A stretch of 42,837 nucleotides of DNA from an uncultured Lachnobacterium sp. Its GTDB lineage: Bacteria > Bacillota > Clostridia > Lachnospirales > Lachnospiraceae. Shown here piece by piece: positions 1 to 9,712 of this stretch; within the stretch, counting starts at the first letter, position 1; every line of letters begins with the position of its first letter. Position numbers and translations under genes: made by a program. The stretch is taken from contig URDU01000024.1 of the NCBI GenBank assembly GCA_900546625.1, positions 1-42,837 of the forward strand, written 5' to 3'. Under the pieces are notes generated by a model. It made no database searches, had not been told where the DNA came from, and saw nothing but the letters and a program-made list of their open reading frames with translations.

Positions 1-35
1 TTCCGCAGCAAATTGCTACTTTCTCGGTGTAGTGC

Positions 36-95
36 GGGTCACTAAGGTATACATCTAATTGCATGCAAGCATGCATCGATGATACCTTTTGACCC
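36..95. repeat. Nested inverted repeat (large imperfect hairpin)
   Basis: GGGTCA at 36-41 pairs with TGACCC at 90-95, and AAGGTAT at 44-50 pairs with ATACCTT at 82-88, leaving only a 2x1 internal loop. Inside it, TGCATGC at 60-66 faces GCATGCA at 69-75. It lies about 100 bases past the stop of the DUF4340 gene. No T-run follows on either side, so a simple intrinsic terminator is not well supported. It could be a REP-like element, an RNA-stabilising hairpin or the edge of an element outside the window. Apart from this repeat I see nothing in bases 1-192. Confidence 0.6.
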
Positions 96-192
96 TTTAA
101 TCATAATAATAATGATACAACATCAGCATGATTTCAATACATATTTCATAAAAAAAAGATGAACTATTTCTTAATTTGTTTTCACATTGTAA

Positions 193-837
193 CTATTCAC
201 TTTCAGTCTCAGTACTCTCACTGTCCTCTGTTGCTACCATATCATCTATAGAATCCGGGATTGTTCCAAGGATTGTGTTGCTTGAAAGATATACATCATC
301 ATTTACCTTGATATAGTACTCTCCAAGCATAGCGTTTTTCTCACCGATTGTTATGATATATGTCTTGTCGGCAGTGCTCAGCTTTACAACATTCTGTGGC
401 TCATCCAGTCCAAAATCAGATGTATCCGCATCTGAATCAAATTTTTTTGAAGCTGTGATGCTTGTAGCGTTTCCAAGCAGTGATGTAACCTTGCTTGTAT
501 TGATTTTAAGAGAGGTGTCATTATCGCAGACCCACTGGTCATCATCGTCTGTACTGCTTTCGGAATCGGTATCTGTTTTCTCAGACTCCGTTGACTCGGT
601 ATCATCGGAGGTATCCTCCGACTTTATACGGCTGAAGGTATACTCCTGACCGTCAATCAGAAATGAGAGCGATTTGACATCCGATGAGTCAAGCGAAAGT
701 GCCTCAACACTGTCGCTTTCGCTCTCTGAATCATCATCACTTTTATATTTATTGTAATTTAGAAGCCCCAGATAGCCCGCCAGGCAGGCTACCAGAACTA
801 TCGCAAGTATCACAAAGGTGCGTTTTTGCTTATTCAT
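193..837 (-). CDS. DUF4340 domain membrane-anchored protein
   Basis: This 214-residue protein has one N-terminal membrane segment (about residues 8-27) followed by an outward-facing tail. Residues 34-50 and 70-100 are strongly acidic and rich in Ser, Thr, Asp and Glu. Between and after them lie DUF4340-like stretches (DVKSLSFLIDGQEYTF, DFGLDEPQNVVKL, YYIKVNDDVYLSS). DUF4340 proteins commonly follow GldG-type ABC components, which is the arrangement here: it is the last gene of a three-gene set, 40 bases after the permease fusion. An AGGAG sits 9 bases before the ATG. The protein is short for the family and ends in another acidic tail (ESTETESE). Function is unknown; a part in an envelope ABC system is inferred from context. 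The TAG stop lies within a recurrent TGAATAGTTA motif. Confidence 0.8.
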   Translation of the reverse strand: MNKQKRTFVILAIVLVACLAGYLGLLNYNKYKSDDDSESESDSVEALSLDSSDVKSLSFLIDGQEYTFSRIKSEDTSDDTESTESEKTDTDSESSTDDDDQWVCDNDTSLKINTSKVTSLLGNATSITASKKFDSDADTSDFGLDEPQNVVKLSTADKTYIITIGEKNAMLGEYYIKVNDDVYLSSNTILGTIPDSIDDMVATEDSESTETESE

Positions 838-877
838 TCATTATTTCTCCTGTTTCCTATACGCTTTTACCTGAAAT

Positions 878-3004
878 CTACTTCTTTCTCCTCATTGCCC
901 ACACAACGATTCCTATGATTATAAGCAGTATCGGTACAGCAATCATTATGATAAGTCCCGTAACAACTGCCTGCAGCGTATTTATAGTGATATTGCTTAA
1001 GGTGTAATCCTTCACCGGTATCACACTTGATGCAAGCTCCACATTTCCGGTCATTGATGTGATAACATCCTTGAACATATCTGCATTGTTGCCGGAAACG
1101 GCATTATCGTATGAATCATCAACCACATACGGTGTGCCAAACACGACAACCGATGCACCGGTGCTTGAATCATTTACAGCAAGACCTGTGGTAAACGGTC
1201 CGTTCTCATCTCCGTCCTCGGCCTTCGATGTGGTGATATTCTTCCAGTCCTTCTTTAAAACTGCGCTGTCTGATGTAGAAAGCAGCTTTGTATATGTCAC
1301 ATCATCTGTATCCTCAGGATAACTGATTGCACAGCTTCCTGCCAAAAATACATATCCGTCTGTGGCATCTGAGGTGTAATCTGTCGTCTCAACCGTTGGA
1401 AGCAGGTAGAGAGGATTCTGATAGTATTTTGAACTGTCATTTTCAGCTACAACACCGGTCTTGAAGCTGACATTGTAAGCCGCAAGTATCTTGTTAAAGT
1501 TTGTAAGCTCGTCATTATATGCGTAGCAGCCGATAATCAGTGCCTTTCCGCCGCCATTTAAATAATCAATTACCTTCTGAGCATCCTCCTCGTTGAAATC
1601 AACAGTCGGAGAATTAATGATAATGGCTGTTGCATCCTCCGGCACCTTTTCCTCGTTAAAGAGCTCTAAGCTCTTAAGATTTGCATTTGCCTTGCTTACA
1701 ACACTCTGGAAATTGCTTCCTATTTCCGTTTCATTGTGTCCTGTTATCTGATAAATTACCGGGAGCTCATCTGCATCCATTGTGACATACTCTATAGCAC
1801 TTGTAATCTGTCCCTCGGCATCATAGCCTGTGATGCTAGACTGCGACTGGTATCCGTAATAATATGATGAGCTGTCATATTCATATATGTCATTGTAATC
1901 AATCACCTTTGAGCGGTTTTTGCTCTCGATGATAAGACTGTTTGTAGTCGGTGTCGTGTCTGTGTAATCCTGATAAAACTTCGGACTTGTCGCCGGGTCT
2001 ACATATTTTACCTTTATATGACTTGAAAGTTCCTTGTATCTGTTTATTGTCTCATCTATCTTTGCATCCTTTGATTTTTTGGAATTCAAAACATAGATTG
2101 TGATATCCTCGTCGAGCTTACTTACCCTGTCCTTTGTATCGCTTGTGAGCGAGTACAGCTTTGTAGCCGAACAATCAATTGACGTATACTTAGCAGGGAG
2201 CGCTGACACCACGAGGTTTACAACCACACAGATTGCACACATTATGACAATCATTCCAGCTGAAAACGCCCCTGTGCCTATCATCTTCTTTGAAAATGCC
2301 CATCTTCTCTTCTGGATAGACTGCGTCGTAAGGAAGCATAAAAGCAGAATAACCGTCACATAATAAGCTGCAGAGGTGACACTGAAGCAACCACTCACAA
2401 AATTCTCAAATGGTGTATACAGATCAAAGCAATTAAGCACCTTTGTAAGCAGATTGCCGCTCGATGAGATAAGCCCTGTGATGGACTGCATCATATATGA
2501 GAGGAACAATGCCGCAAATGTAAGTATTGCAGATATAATCACACTCTCAGATATTGACGATATAAAAAGTCCCACTGCAATGCATGATAAACCGTAAAGC
2601 CAGTAGCCAAACAAAGCCACATAGGCTTCACTTAAAGCCACCTTGCCGTAGATTGACAGCACGAGCGGTGAAAGTGCAAAAATAGCTATGTCTATTGTGT
2701 ATACTGCTGCCATTGCAAAATATTTTCCTGCGACAATTTTGCCGACAGATACAGGCGATGTCAGCATGAGCTGATCTGTCTTTGTCTTTCTCTCATCAGA
2801 AAGTGATCTCATTGTGAGGATCGGCACTGCAATCATCATAATAAAACCGATTCCCTTTAAATCGTATGAGATAGACGGATAACCGTTTTTCAGATTGTAT
2901 ACATAAAAATACAGGCCATACACTGCAAGAAGCGCGGCTACAAAGAGCCATCCTATAACATTCTGGAAATATGATTTGAATTCTCTTTTAAATATTGCAA
3001 GCAT
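878..3004 (-). CDS. ABC-2 permease fused to GldG-type extracellular domain
   Basis: This 708-residue protein joins two parts. About residues 1-235 are a polytopic ABC-2 permease with six or so hydrophobic segments, resembling GldF. After a transmembrane segment near 245-265, a large outer domain resembles GldG (IYVLNSKKSKDAKIDETINRY, TSAIEYVTMDADELPVIYQI, GGGKALIIGCYAYND). A final membrane segment ends in the basic tail RRKK. In Bacteroidetes GldA, GldF and GldG are linked to gliding; Firmicutes homologues have no settled role. The ATG overlaps the stop of the upstream ATPase by one base (TAATG), indicating translational coupling. The fusion of permease and GldG part into one chain is clear in the sequence; the transported substrate is not. 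Confidence 0.85.
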   Translation of the reverse strand: MLAIFKREFKSYFQNVIGWLFVAALLAVYGLYFYVYNLKNGYPSISYDLKGIGFIMMIAVPILTMRSLSDERKTKTDQLMLTSPVSVGKIVAGKYFAMAAVYTIDIAIFALSPLVLSIYGKVALSEAYVALFGYWLYGLSCIAVGLFISSISESVIISAILTFAALFLSYMMQSITGLISSSGNLLTKVLNCFDLYTPFENFVSGCFSVTSAAYYVTVILLLCFLTTQSIQKRRWAFSKKMIGTGAFSAGMIVIMCAICVVVNLVVSALPAKYTSIDCSATKLYSLTSDTKDRVSKLDEDITIYVLNSKKSKDAKIDETINRYKELSSHIKVKYVDPATSPKFYQDYTDTTPTTNSLIIESKNRSKVIDYNDIYEYDSSSYYYGYQSQSSITGYDAEGQITSAIEYVTMDADELPVIYQITGHNETEIGSNFQSVVSKANANLKSLELFNEEKVPEDATAIIINSPTVDFNEEDAQKVIDYLNGGGKALIIGCYAYNDELTNFNKILAAYNVSFKTGVVAENDSSKYYQNPLYLLPTVETTDYTSDATDGYVFLAGSCAISYPEDTDDVTYTKLLSTSDSAVLKKDWKNITTSKAEDGDENGPFTTGLAVNDSSTGASVVVFGTPYVVDDSYDNAVSGNNADMFKDVITSMTGNVELASSVIPVKDYTLSNITINTLQAVVTGLIIMIAVPILLIIIGIVVWAMRRKK

Positions 3005-3948
3005 TATTTCTCATCTCCTTCCCCGGTAAGTTCAAGGAATACATCCTCGAGTGACTTGACAACAGTATGCATCTCAAGGATCGGCATATGCATTGCGCTT
3101 GCAAGCTCAAATATTTCCTCACGTATATCGCAGTTTGCTTTTGCAACAACCAAAGCCTTCACTGTACCCTCTTCCTCAGATTGTTCAAATGTGACCTTAT
3201 CAACATTTACAATCTTCTCAAGCATTCCTCTTGCACCAATCTCGTCTGATTTTATAACAAGGTTGATTTCCTGGTTCTTTGACATGAGACTGATCAGATT
3301 TTCAGTGGCATCACTTGCCACAAGCTTGCCCTTTGATATGATAAACACATGATCGCACACTGCACTTATCTCGCTTAGAATATGTGAGCTCAGTATCACT
3401 GTATGGTTTTCTCCCAGCTTTTTGATAAGCTCACGAATCTCTATTATCTGCTTTGGATCAAGTCCAACCGTAGGCTCATCCAGTATGATGATTTCCGGGT
3501 ATCCAAGCAGCGCCTGAGCGAAACCAACTCTTTGTCTGAAGCCCTTGGACAGATTCTTTATGAGACGGTTTTTCACCTCCGTGATACCGGTCATATCCAT
3601 GGCATCTTCTATCATTTCTTTTCTCTTTTTCCTGTCCAGCTTTTTGAGCTCTGCCACGAATTGCAGATATTCATACACCGTCATATCCACATAAAGCGGT
3701 GGTATCTCCGGCAGATATCCGATACATTTTTTTGCCTCCTCAGGCTGTGCAAATATATCATAGCCGTTTATCTTTACTGTTCCACCATCAGCACCAATAT
3801 ATCCGGTAACAATATTCATGGTGGTTGACTTTCCGGCGCCGTTTGGTCCCAAAAGTCCATATATCTTTCCCGGCTCCACAGTCAGCGAAAGATGATCGAC
3901 AGCCATATGGTCGCCATATTTCTTTACGAGATTACTAATTTCTATCAC
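3004..3948 (-). CDS. ABC transporter ATP-binding protein (GldA-like)
   Basis: This 314-residue ATPase is the cytoplasmic motor of the fused permease downstream. It has Walker A GPNGAGKSTT near residue 35, the signature LSKGFRQRVGFAQALL near 134, and Walker B IIILDEPTVGLDP just after. The C-terminal third (about 215-314) is a non-catalytic extension typical of the CcmA/GldA export-type ATPases. Translation starts at GTG, preceded by AAGGAG with a 7-base gap. Its stop overlaps the next gene's ATG, so the three genes 3948-193 form one operon. The upstream neighbour purA ends in its own hairpin terminator. Family membership is firm; the transported molecule is unknown. Confidence 0.9.
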   Translation of the reverse strand: MIEISNLVKKYGDHMAVDHLSLTVEPGKIYGLLGPNGAGKSTTMNIVTGYIGADGGTVKINGYDIFAQPEEAKKCIGYLPEIPPLYVDMTVYEYLQFVAELKKLDRKKRKEMIEDAMDMTGITEVKNRLIKNLSKGFRQRVGFAQALLGYPEIIILDEPTVGLDPKQIIEIRELIKKLGENHTVILSSHILSEISAVCDHVFIISKGKLVASDATENLISLMSKNQEINLVIKSDEIGARGMLEKIVNVDKVTFEQSEEEGTVKALVVAKANCDIREEIFELASAMHMPILEMHTVVKSLEDVFLELTGEGDEK

Positions 3949-3987
3949 AGTAATGCTCCTTCCTAAATTGTTATGATATCAGCGTAT

Positions 3988-4031
3988 AAAAAAAGAGTGT
4001 TCAATTTGTGAATTTTGAACACTCTTTTGTA
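3988..4031 (-). terminator. Terminator after purA
   Basis: AAAAGAGTGTTCAA (3991-4004) pairs with TTGAACACTCTTTT (4015-4028), a 14-bp stem with a 10-base loop. On the minus strand it is followed by TTTTTTTATA, about 40 bases beyond the purA stop. The A/T flanks on both sides would allow bidirectional action. Any promoter for the ABC operon must lie in or just past this stem; I could not find a convincing one. Confidence 0.85.
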
Positions 4032-4069
4032 AATTAATTAAATTTTTTCATACTGTAATATTTGCACTG

Positions 4070-5462
<1,393 letters not shown>

Positions 5463-5465
5463 AAA

Positions 5466-6341
5466 TTAGCTGTTACAGTACTCTATCTTCTTTGAGCAGG
5501 CTATCGCAAGCGCTCCCGGTCCTATGTGGCATGAAACCGAAAGTGAAAGCGGATTCATAACGATTTCGTTATTTGGGAATGCCGCCTGAACCTCTTCCTT
5601 AAATGCCTCTGCTGCTGCAAGATCATGCGTGTAAGCCATCTCAAGATTTATACGGCTACCATCCGGATTACCAAAGCGCTTCTCAAAATCCGACTTCATG
5701 GCATCTATCATGATGCTCTTTGCCTGCTTTACGGTACGTGCCTTTGCAAACGCGTCAAGCTTCTCACCCTGAATCTGAAGCACTGGCTTGAGCTTTAAAA
5801 GTGTGCCAAGTGCTGCTGCTGCAGGTGTGATTCTGCCACCCTTTTTGAGATAAGTAAGAGTATCGACCATGATATATATGGAAGACTCAAACTTTGCAGC
5901 CTCTAATATCCGCTTTATCTCTGCCGCATTTTTTCCTTCCTCTGCCAGCTTCTTTGCATCTATAACCGACTGGCGCATTGTGACTGATATTCTCTGATTG
6001 TTGACTACCTGCACTTTGCCGTCATAATCCTGTGAGAGCATATATGCTGTCTCACATGAGCTTGAAAGTCCTGATGACATCGGAATATATACGATCTCGT
6101 CATATTCCTTTAAAAGCTCATCCCATTTATCTGTAACGTCACCGACTAAAGGCATAGATGTCTTGATATCTCCTCCGGCAGCGAGCTTCTCGTAGAACTG
6201 CTCCTGCGTCAGATCGATATTCTCATAATACATCTGCTCATTGATGTAAAAAGGCATTGGGAGTACCTCTACTCCAAGCATTTTTGCCTCGTCAGGTGTG
6301 ATACCGCTGTTTGAATCGGTAACTACTATAACCTTACTCAT
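5466..6341 (-). CDS. DegV family fatty-acid-binding protein (FakB-like)
   Basis: DegV proteins bind a fatty acid in a two-domain fold. Some (FakB) present it to the FakA kinase so that exogenous fatty acids enter phospholipid synthesis. The 291-residue length is typical. The N-terminal VTDSNSGIT and the KTSMP and MSSGLSSSCETA stretches carry the Ser/Thr residues that hold the carboxylate, and the C-terminal half contains LTYLKKGGRI and the SCHIGPGALAI signature. CGGAG precedes the ATG by about 9 bases. It has its own extended -10 promoter and stands between groEL and purA, both in separate units. Which fatty acid it binds cannot be read from the sequence, and no FakA gene is in the window. 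Confidence 0.9.
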   Translation of the reverse strand: MSKVIVVTDSNSGITPDEAKMLGVEVLPMPFYINEQMYYENIDLTQEQFYEKLAAGGDIKTSMPLVGDVTDKWDELLKEYDEIVYIPMSSGLSSSCETAYMLSQDYDGKVQVVNNQRISVTMRQSVIDAKKLAEEGKNAAEIKRILEAAKFESSIYIMVDTLTYLKKGGRITPAAAALGTLLKLKPVLQIQGEKLDAFAKARTVKQAKSIMIDAMKSDFEKRFGNPDGSRINLEMAYTHDLAAAEAFKEEVQAAFPNNEIVMNPLSLSVSCHIGPGALAIACSKKIEYCNS

Positions 6342-6394
6342 TAATTCTCACTCCGATATAAATATTCATTGTCGTATTTTTTCCAACACCGCCC

Positions 6395-6423
6395 ATTATA
6401 CCATAGGTGTAATTGTTTGAAAA
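6395..6423 (-). promoter_or_regulatory. Candidate degV promoter (extended -10)
   Basis: On the minus strand, TTTTCA (6418-6423) is separated by 17 bases from TATAAT (6395-6400). The TG one base before the -10 makes an extended -10 element, TGGTATAAT. It lies about 55 bases upstream of the degV ATG and downstream of the groEL terminator. Confidence 0.65.
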
Positions 6424-6425
6424 GA

Positions 6426-6540
6426 TGTTTTTGATGGACAGTGGTGTTATTCTACCTACATCGTAGACACGGCTGGATTCTCCAGCCTCCGTATATTCGC
6501 AATCCGCACTTACGTGCTCCTTGCTCATATCCGGACATTC
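6426..6540. other. Structured spacer between groEL terminator and degV promoter
   Basis: This stretch carries two short strong stems: GGCTGGA/TCCAGCC at 6471-6487 with a 3-base loop, and GCAC/GTGC at 6506-6517 with a 4-base loop. A 64-codon open frame crosses it but has no ribosome site. It may be a small structured RNA, a dispersed intergenic repeat or a remnant; I cannot assign a family. Confidence 0.4.
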
Positions 6541-6547
6541 GTCAAAT

Positions 6548-6585
6548 AAAAAATCAGAGACAAGCGAGCTTGCCTCTGATTTTTT
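6548..6585 (-). terminator. Terminator after groEL
   Basis: AAAAAATCAGAGACAAG pairs with CTTGCCTCTGATTTTTT across a CGAG loop, with one G-T pair. A and T runs flank both sides, so it could stop transcripts in either direction. It lies about 20 bases after the groEL stop and separates groESL from degV. Confidence 0.9.
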
Positions 6586-6605
6586 ATTTTCCTCATTGTC
6601 TACGA

Positions 6606-8234
<1,629 letters not shown>

Positions 8235-8342
8235 TTATACGACCTTTCTATATATATATTGATATTTAAATTCAAGCTGTAAGCTGCTATGACCGGATAT
8301 GTAAAAACGTGCCGGATATTTAGCTTCTATTTGTATTGTAAA

Positions 8343-8627
8343 TTACTCTACTACTGCAAGAATATCGTTCTGTCTCACGATGATGTACTCTTCTCCGTCG
8401 AGCTTAACCTCTGTACCTGCGTATTTAGAATAAATAACCTTCTGTCCGACTGTTACCTGCATCTTAACTTCCTTGCCGTCAACCATTCCGCCAGGTCCTA
8501 CTGCTATAACCTCAGCCTCCTGTGGCTTCTCCTGTGCTGAACTTGTAAGGATTATTCCCGATTTTGTTGTCTCCTCTGCTTCTAACTGCTTTAATACTAC
8601 TCTGTCTGATAATGGAACTAATTTCAT
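8343..8627 (-). CDS. groES: 10-kDa co-chaperonin GroES
   Basis: GroES is the seven-subunit lid of the GroEL chamber. The 94-residue form starting MKLVPLSDRVVLKQ is chosen because AAAGGAGG lies 7 bases before this ATG; a longer in-frame start would run into the CIRCE operator. The mobile loop (EETTKSGIILTSSAQEKPQ), the GPGG turn and the C-terminal EYIIVRQNDILAVVE strand are all present. It is the first gene of the groES-groEL operon. The CIRCE palindrome between promoter and start indicates HrcA repression relieved by heat or misfolded protein. HrcA itself is not encoded in the window. Confidence 0.97.
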   Translation of the reverse strand: MKLVPLSDRVVLKQLEAEETTKSGIILTSSAQEKPQEAEVIAVGPGGMVDGKEVKMQVTVGQKVIYSKYAGTEVKLDGEEYIIVRQNDILAVVE

Positions 8628-8650
8628 TGTATTGCCTCCTTTTATCTCTG

Positions 8651-8677
8651 TTAGCACTCATTTCTTTCGAGTGCTAA
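8651..8677. promoter_or_regulatory. CIRCE operator (HrcA site) of groESL
   Basis: TTAGCACTC (8651-8659), a 9-base spacer, then GAGTGCTAA (8669-8677). This is an exact match to the CIRCE consensus TTAGCACTC-N9-GAGTGCTAA. It lies just downstream of the -10 box, over the expected transcription start and leader, where HrcA blocks transcription in Firmicutes. Confidence 0.97.
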
Positions 8678-8692
8678 TTTCTTTCTGTAAAT

Positions 8693-8721
8693 AAAATATC
8701 ACTATTGCATTTCAATGTCAA
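8693..8721 (-). promoter_or_regulatory. groESL promoter
   Basis: On the minus strand TTGACA (8716-8721, perfect -35) and TATTTT (8693-8698) are 17 bases apart. The expected start falls near 8685, directly before the CIRCE palindrome. This fits a vegetative SigA promoter controlled by repression. Confidence 0.9.
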
Positions 8722-8732
8722 CAGTGATATTT
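8694..8732. repeat. Inverted repeat overlapping the groESL promoter
   Basis: AAATATCACT (8694-8703) and AGTGATATTT (8723-8732) form a perfect 10-bp inverted repeat around the -35 box, with one arm covering the -10. Read on the minus strand the second arm runs into TTTATTT, so it may be the terminator of the upstream HAD gene (stop about 25 bases before). A second operator is the other reading. Confidence 0.65.
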
Positions 8733-8757
8733 CATTTTAATATTTATTTTACATTTT

Positions 8758-9543
8758 CTATATTAATCCGTAATGCTTTAACGCATTTTTCACACCATCA
8801 TCTGAAATATCCGATGTGACATATTCCGCAATTTCTTTAACCGGTGGCATTGAGTTGCCCATTGCGATTCCATGTCCTACGCTCTCAAGCATTTCAAGGT
8901 CATTCACACTGTCGCCTATCGCATAGGTTTTGTCAAGTGGGATATCCAGATGCTTGCACAGCCATTTGATACCGGTTGCCTTTGAGGTTCCCTTCGGCAC
9001 AAACTCCACGACATTTTCCACATGCTCAAGTATCAGAAAATCGTCGGCAAACTCTGCCTTCACACGCTCATAATCAGTGCCGTCTATCACGTCAGCTGAG
9101 AATTTATTAATTTTTATCTCGCCGTCATATCCTCTTATTATATGTGCATGCTCACCAAGTGACTCAAAAAGATAGTCCACATACGGGTCATCCTCAAAGC
9201 CCTCGTCATCTATCCAGTAGTCTGTGGAGCCCTCAAGCACTACAGGCATTTTGCACTCTGAAAGCACCCTTATGACCTTTTGAACCATATCTGCGCTCAG
9301 GTCATTTTCGTATATTACTTTGCCATCCATTTCAATATAGTTGCCACATGCCGCAATTATTCCATCAAACCCCATATTTAATAGCTTCTCTGATCTCACG
9401 CTGGCTCTGGCACGTCCTGTACAGATAAATGCCAGATGCCCGTTTGCCTTGAGGGCTGCCACAGCCTCTAGGGTACTTTCGGGAATTACCATGTCATCGT
9501 CCCATATTGTTCCGTCTATGTCAAAAAATACTGTTTTTCTCAT
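8758..9543 (-). CDS. HAD hydrolase, Cof subfamily (IIB) sugar-phosphate phosphatase-like
   Basis: This 261-residue cytosolic phosphatase belongs to the Cof/IIB branch of the HAD superfamily, whose members dephosphorylate sugar phosphates, FMN or similar small molecules. Motif I FDIDGTIWDDD lies at residues 6-16 with the nucleophile Asp. Motif II is in AFICTGRAR near 40. The cap domain fills the middle. Motif III/IV appear as KATGIKWLCKHLD and AIGDSVNDLEMLESVGHGIAMGNS. AGGAG sits 6 bases before the ATG. It stands alone between gltD and groES; its stop is followed by the inverted repeat at 8694-8732, a possible terminator. The substrate cannot be told from sequence. Confidence 0.9.
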   Translation of the reverse strand: MRKTVFFDIDGTIWDDDMVIPESTLEAVAALKANGHLAFICTGRARASVRSEKLLNMGFDGIIAACGNYIEMDGKVIYENDLSADMVQKVIRVLSECKMPVVLEGSTDYWIDDEGFEDDPYVDYLFESLGEHAHIIRGYDGEIKINKFSADVIDGTDYERVKAEFADDFLILEHVENVVEFVPKGTSKATGIKWLCKHLDIPLDKTYAIGDSVNDLEMLESVGHGIAMGNSMPPVKEIAEYVTSDISDDGVKNALKHYGLI

Positions 9544-9628
9544 TTGCTGCTCCTAATATCTTCATTATCGTGTCAAACACTGCTATCTTATCATCTTATA
9601 AATCAAATTTCAATTAGTTTATCTGCAG

Positions 9629-9660
9629 CAAAAATCCCAGCGCAATGCACCGGGATTTTG
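9629..9660 (-). terminator. Terminator after gltBD
   Basis: AAAATCCCAGCGC (9631-9643) pairs with GCACCGGGATTTT (9647-9659) through a 13-bp stem containing two wobble pairs and a 3-base loop. On the minus strand it runs into TTTTT. It lies about 55 bases after the gltD stop. Confidence 0.88.
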
Positions 9661-9712
9661 ATATAAAATGTATGAAATAAAATTTATTAAGGAGAATTGC
9701 TATAATAATTAG

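Noticed and set aside
6334..6528. 64-codon open frame between groEL and degV
   Set aside because: No ribosome site, overlaps the degV start, runs through two hairpins and a promoter, and its product resembles nothing known. More likely non-coding.
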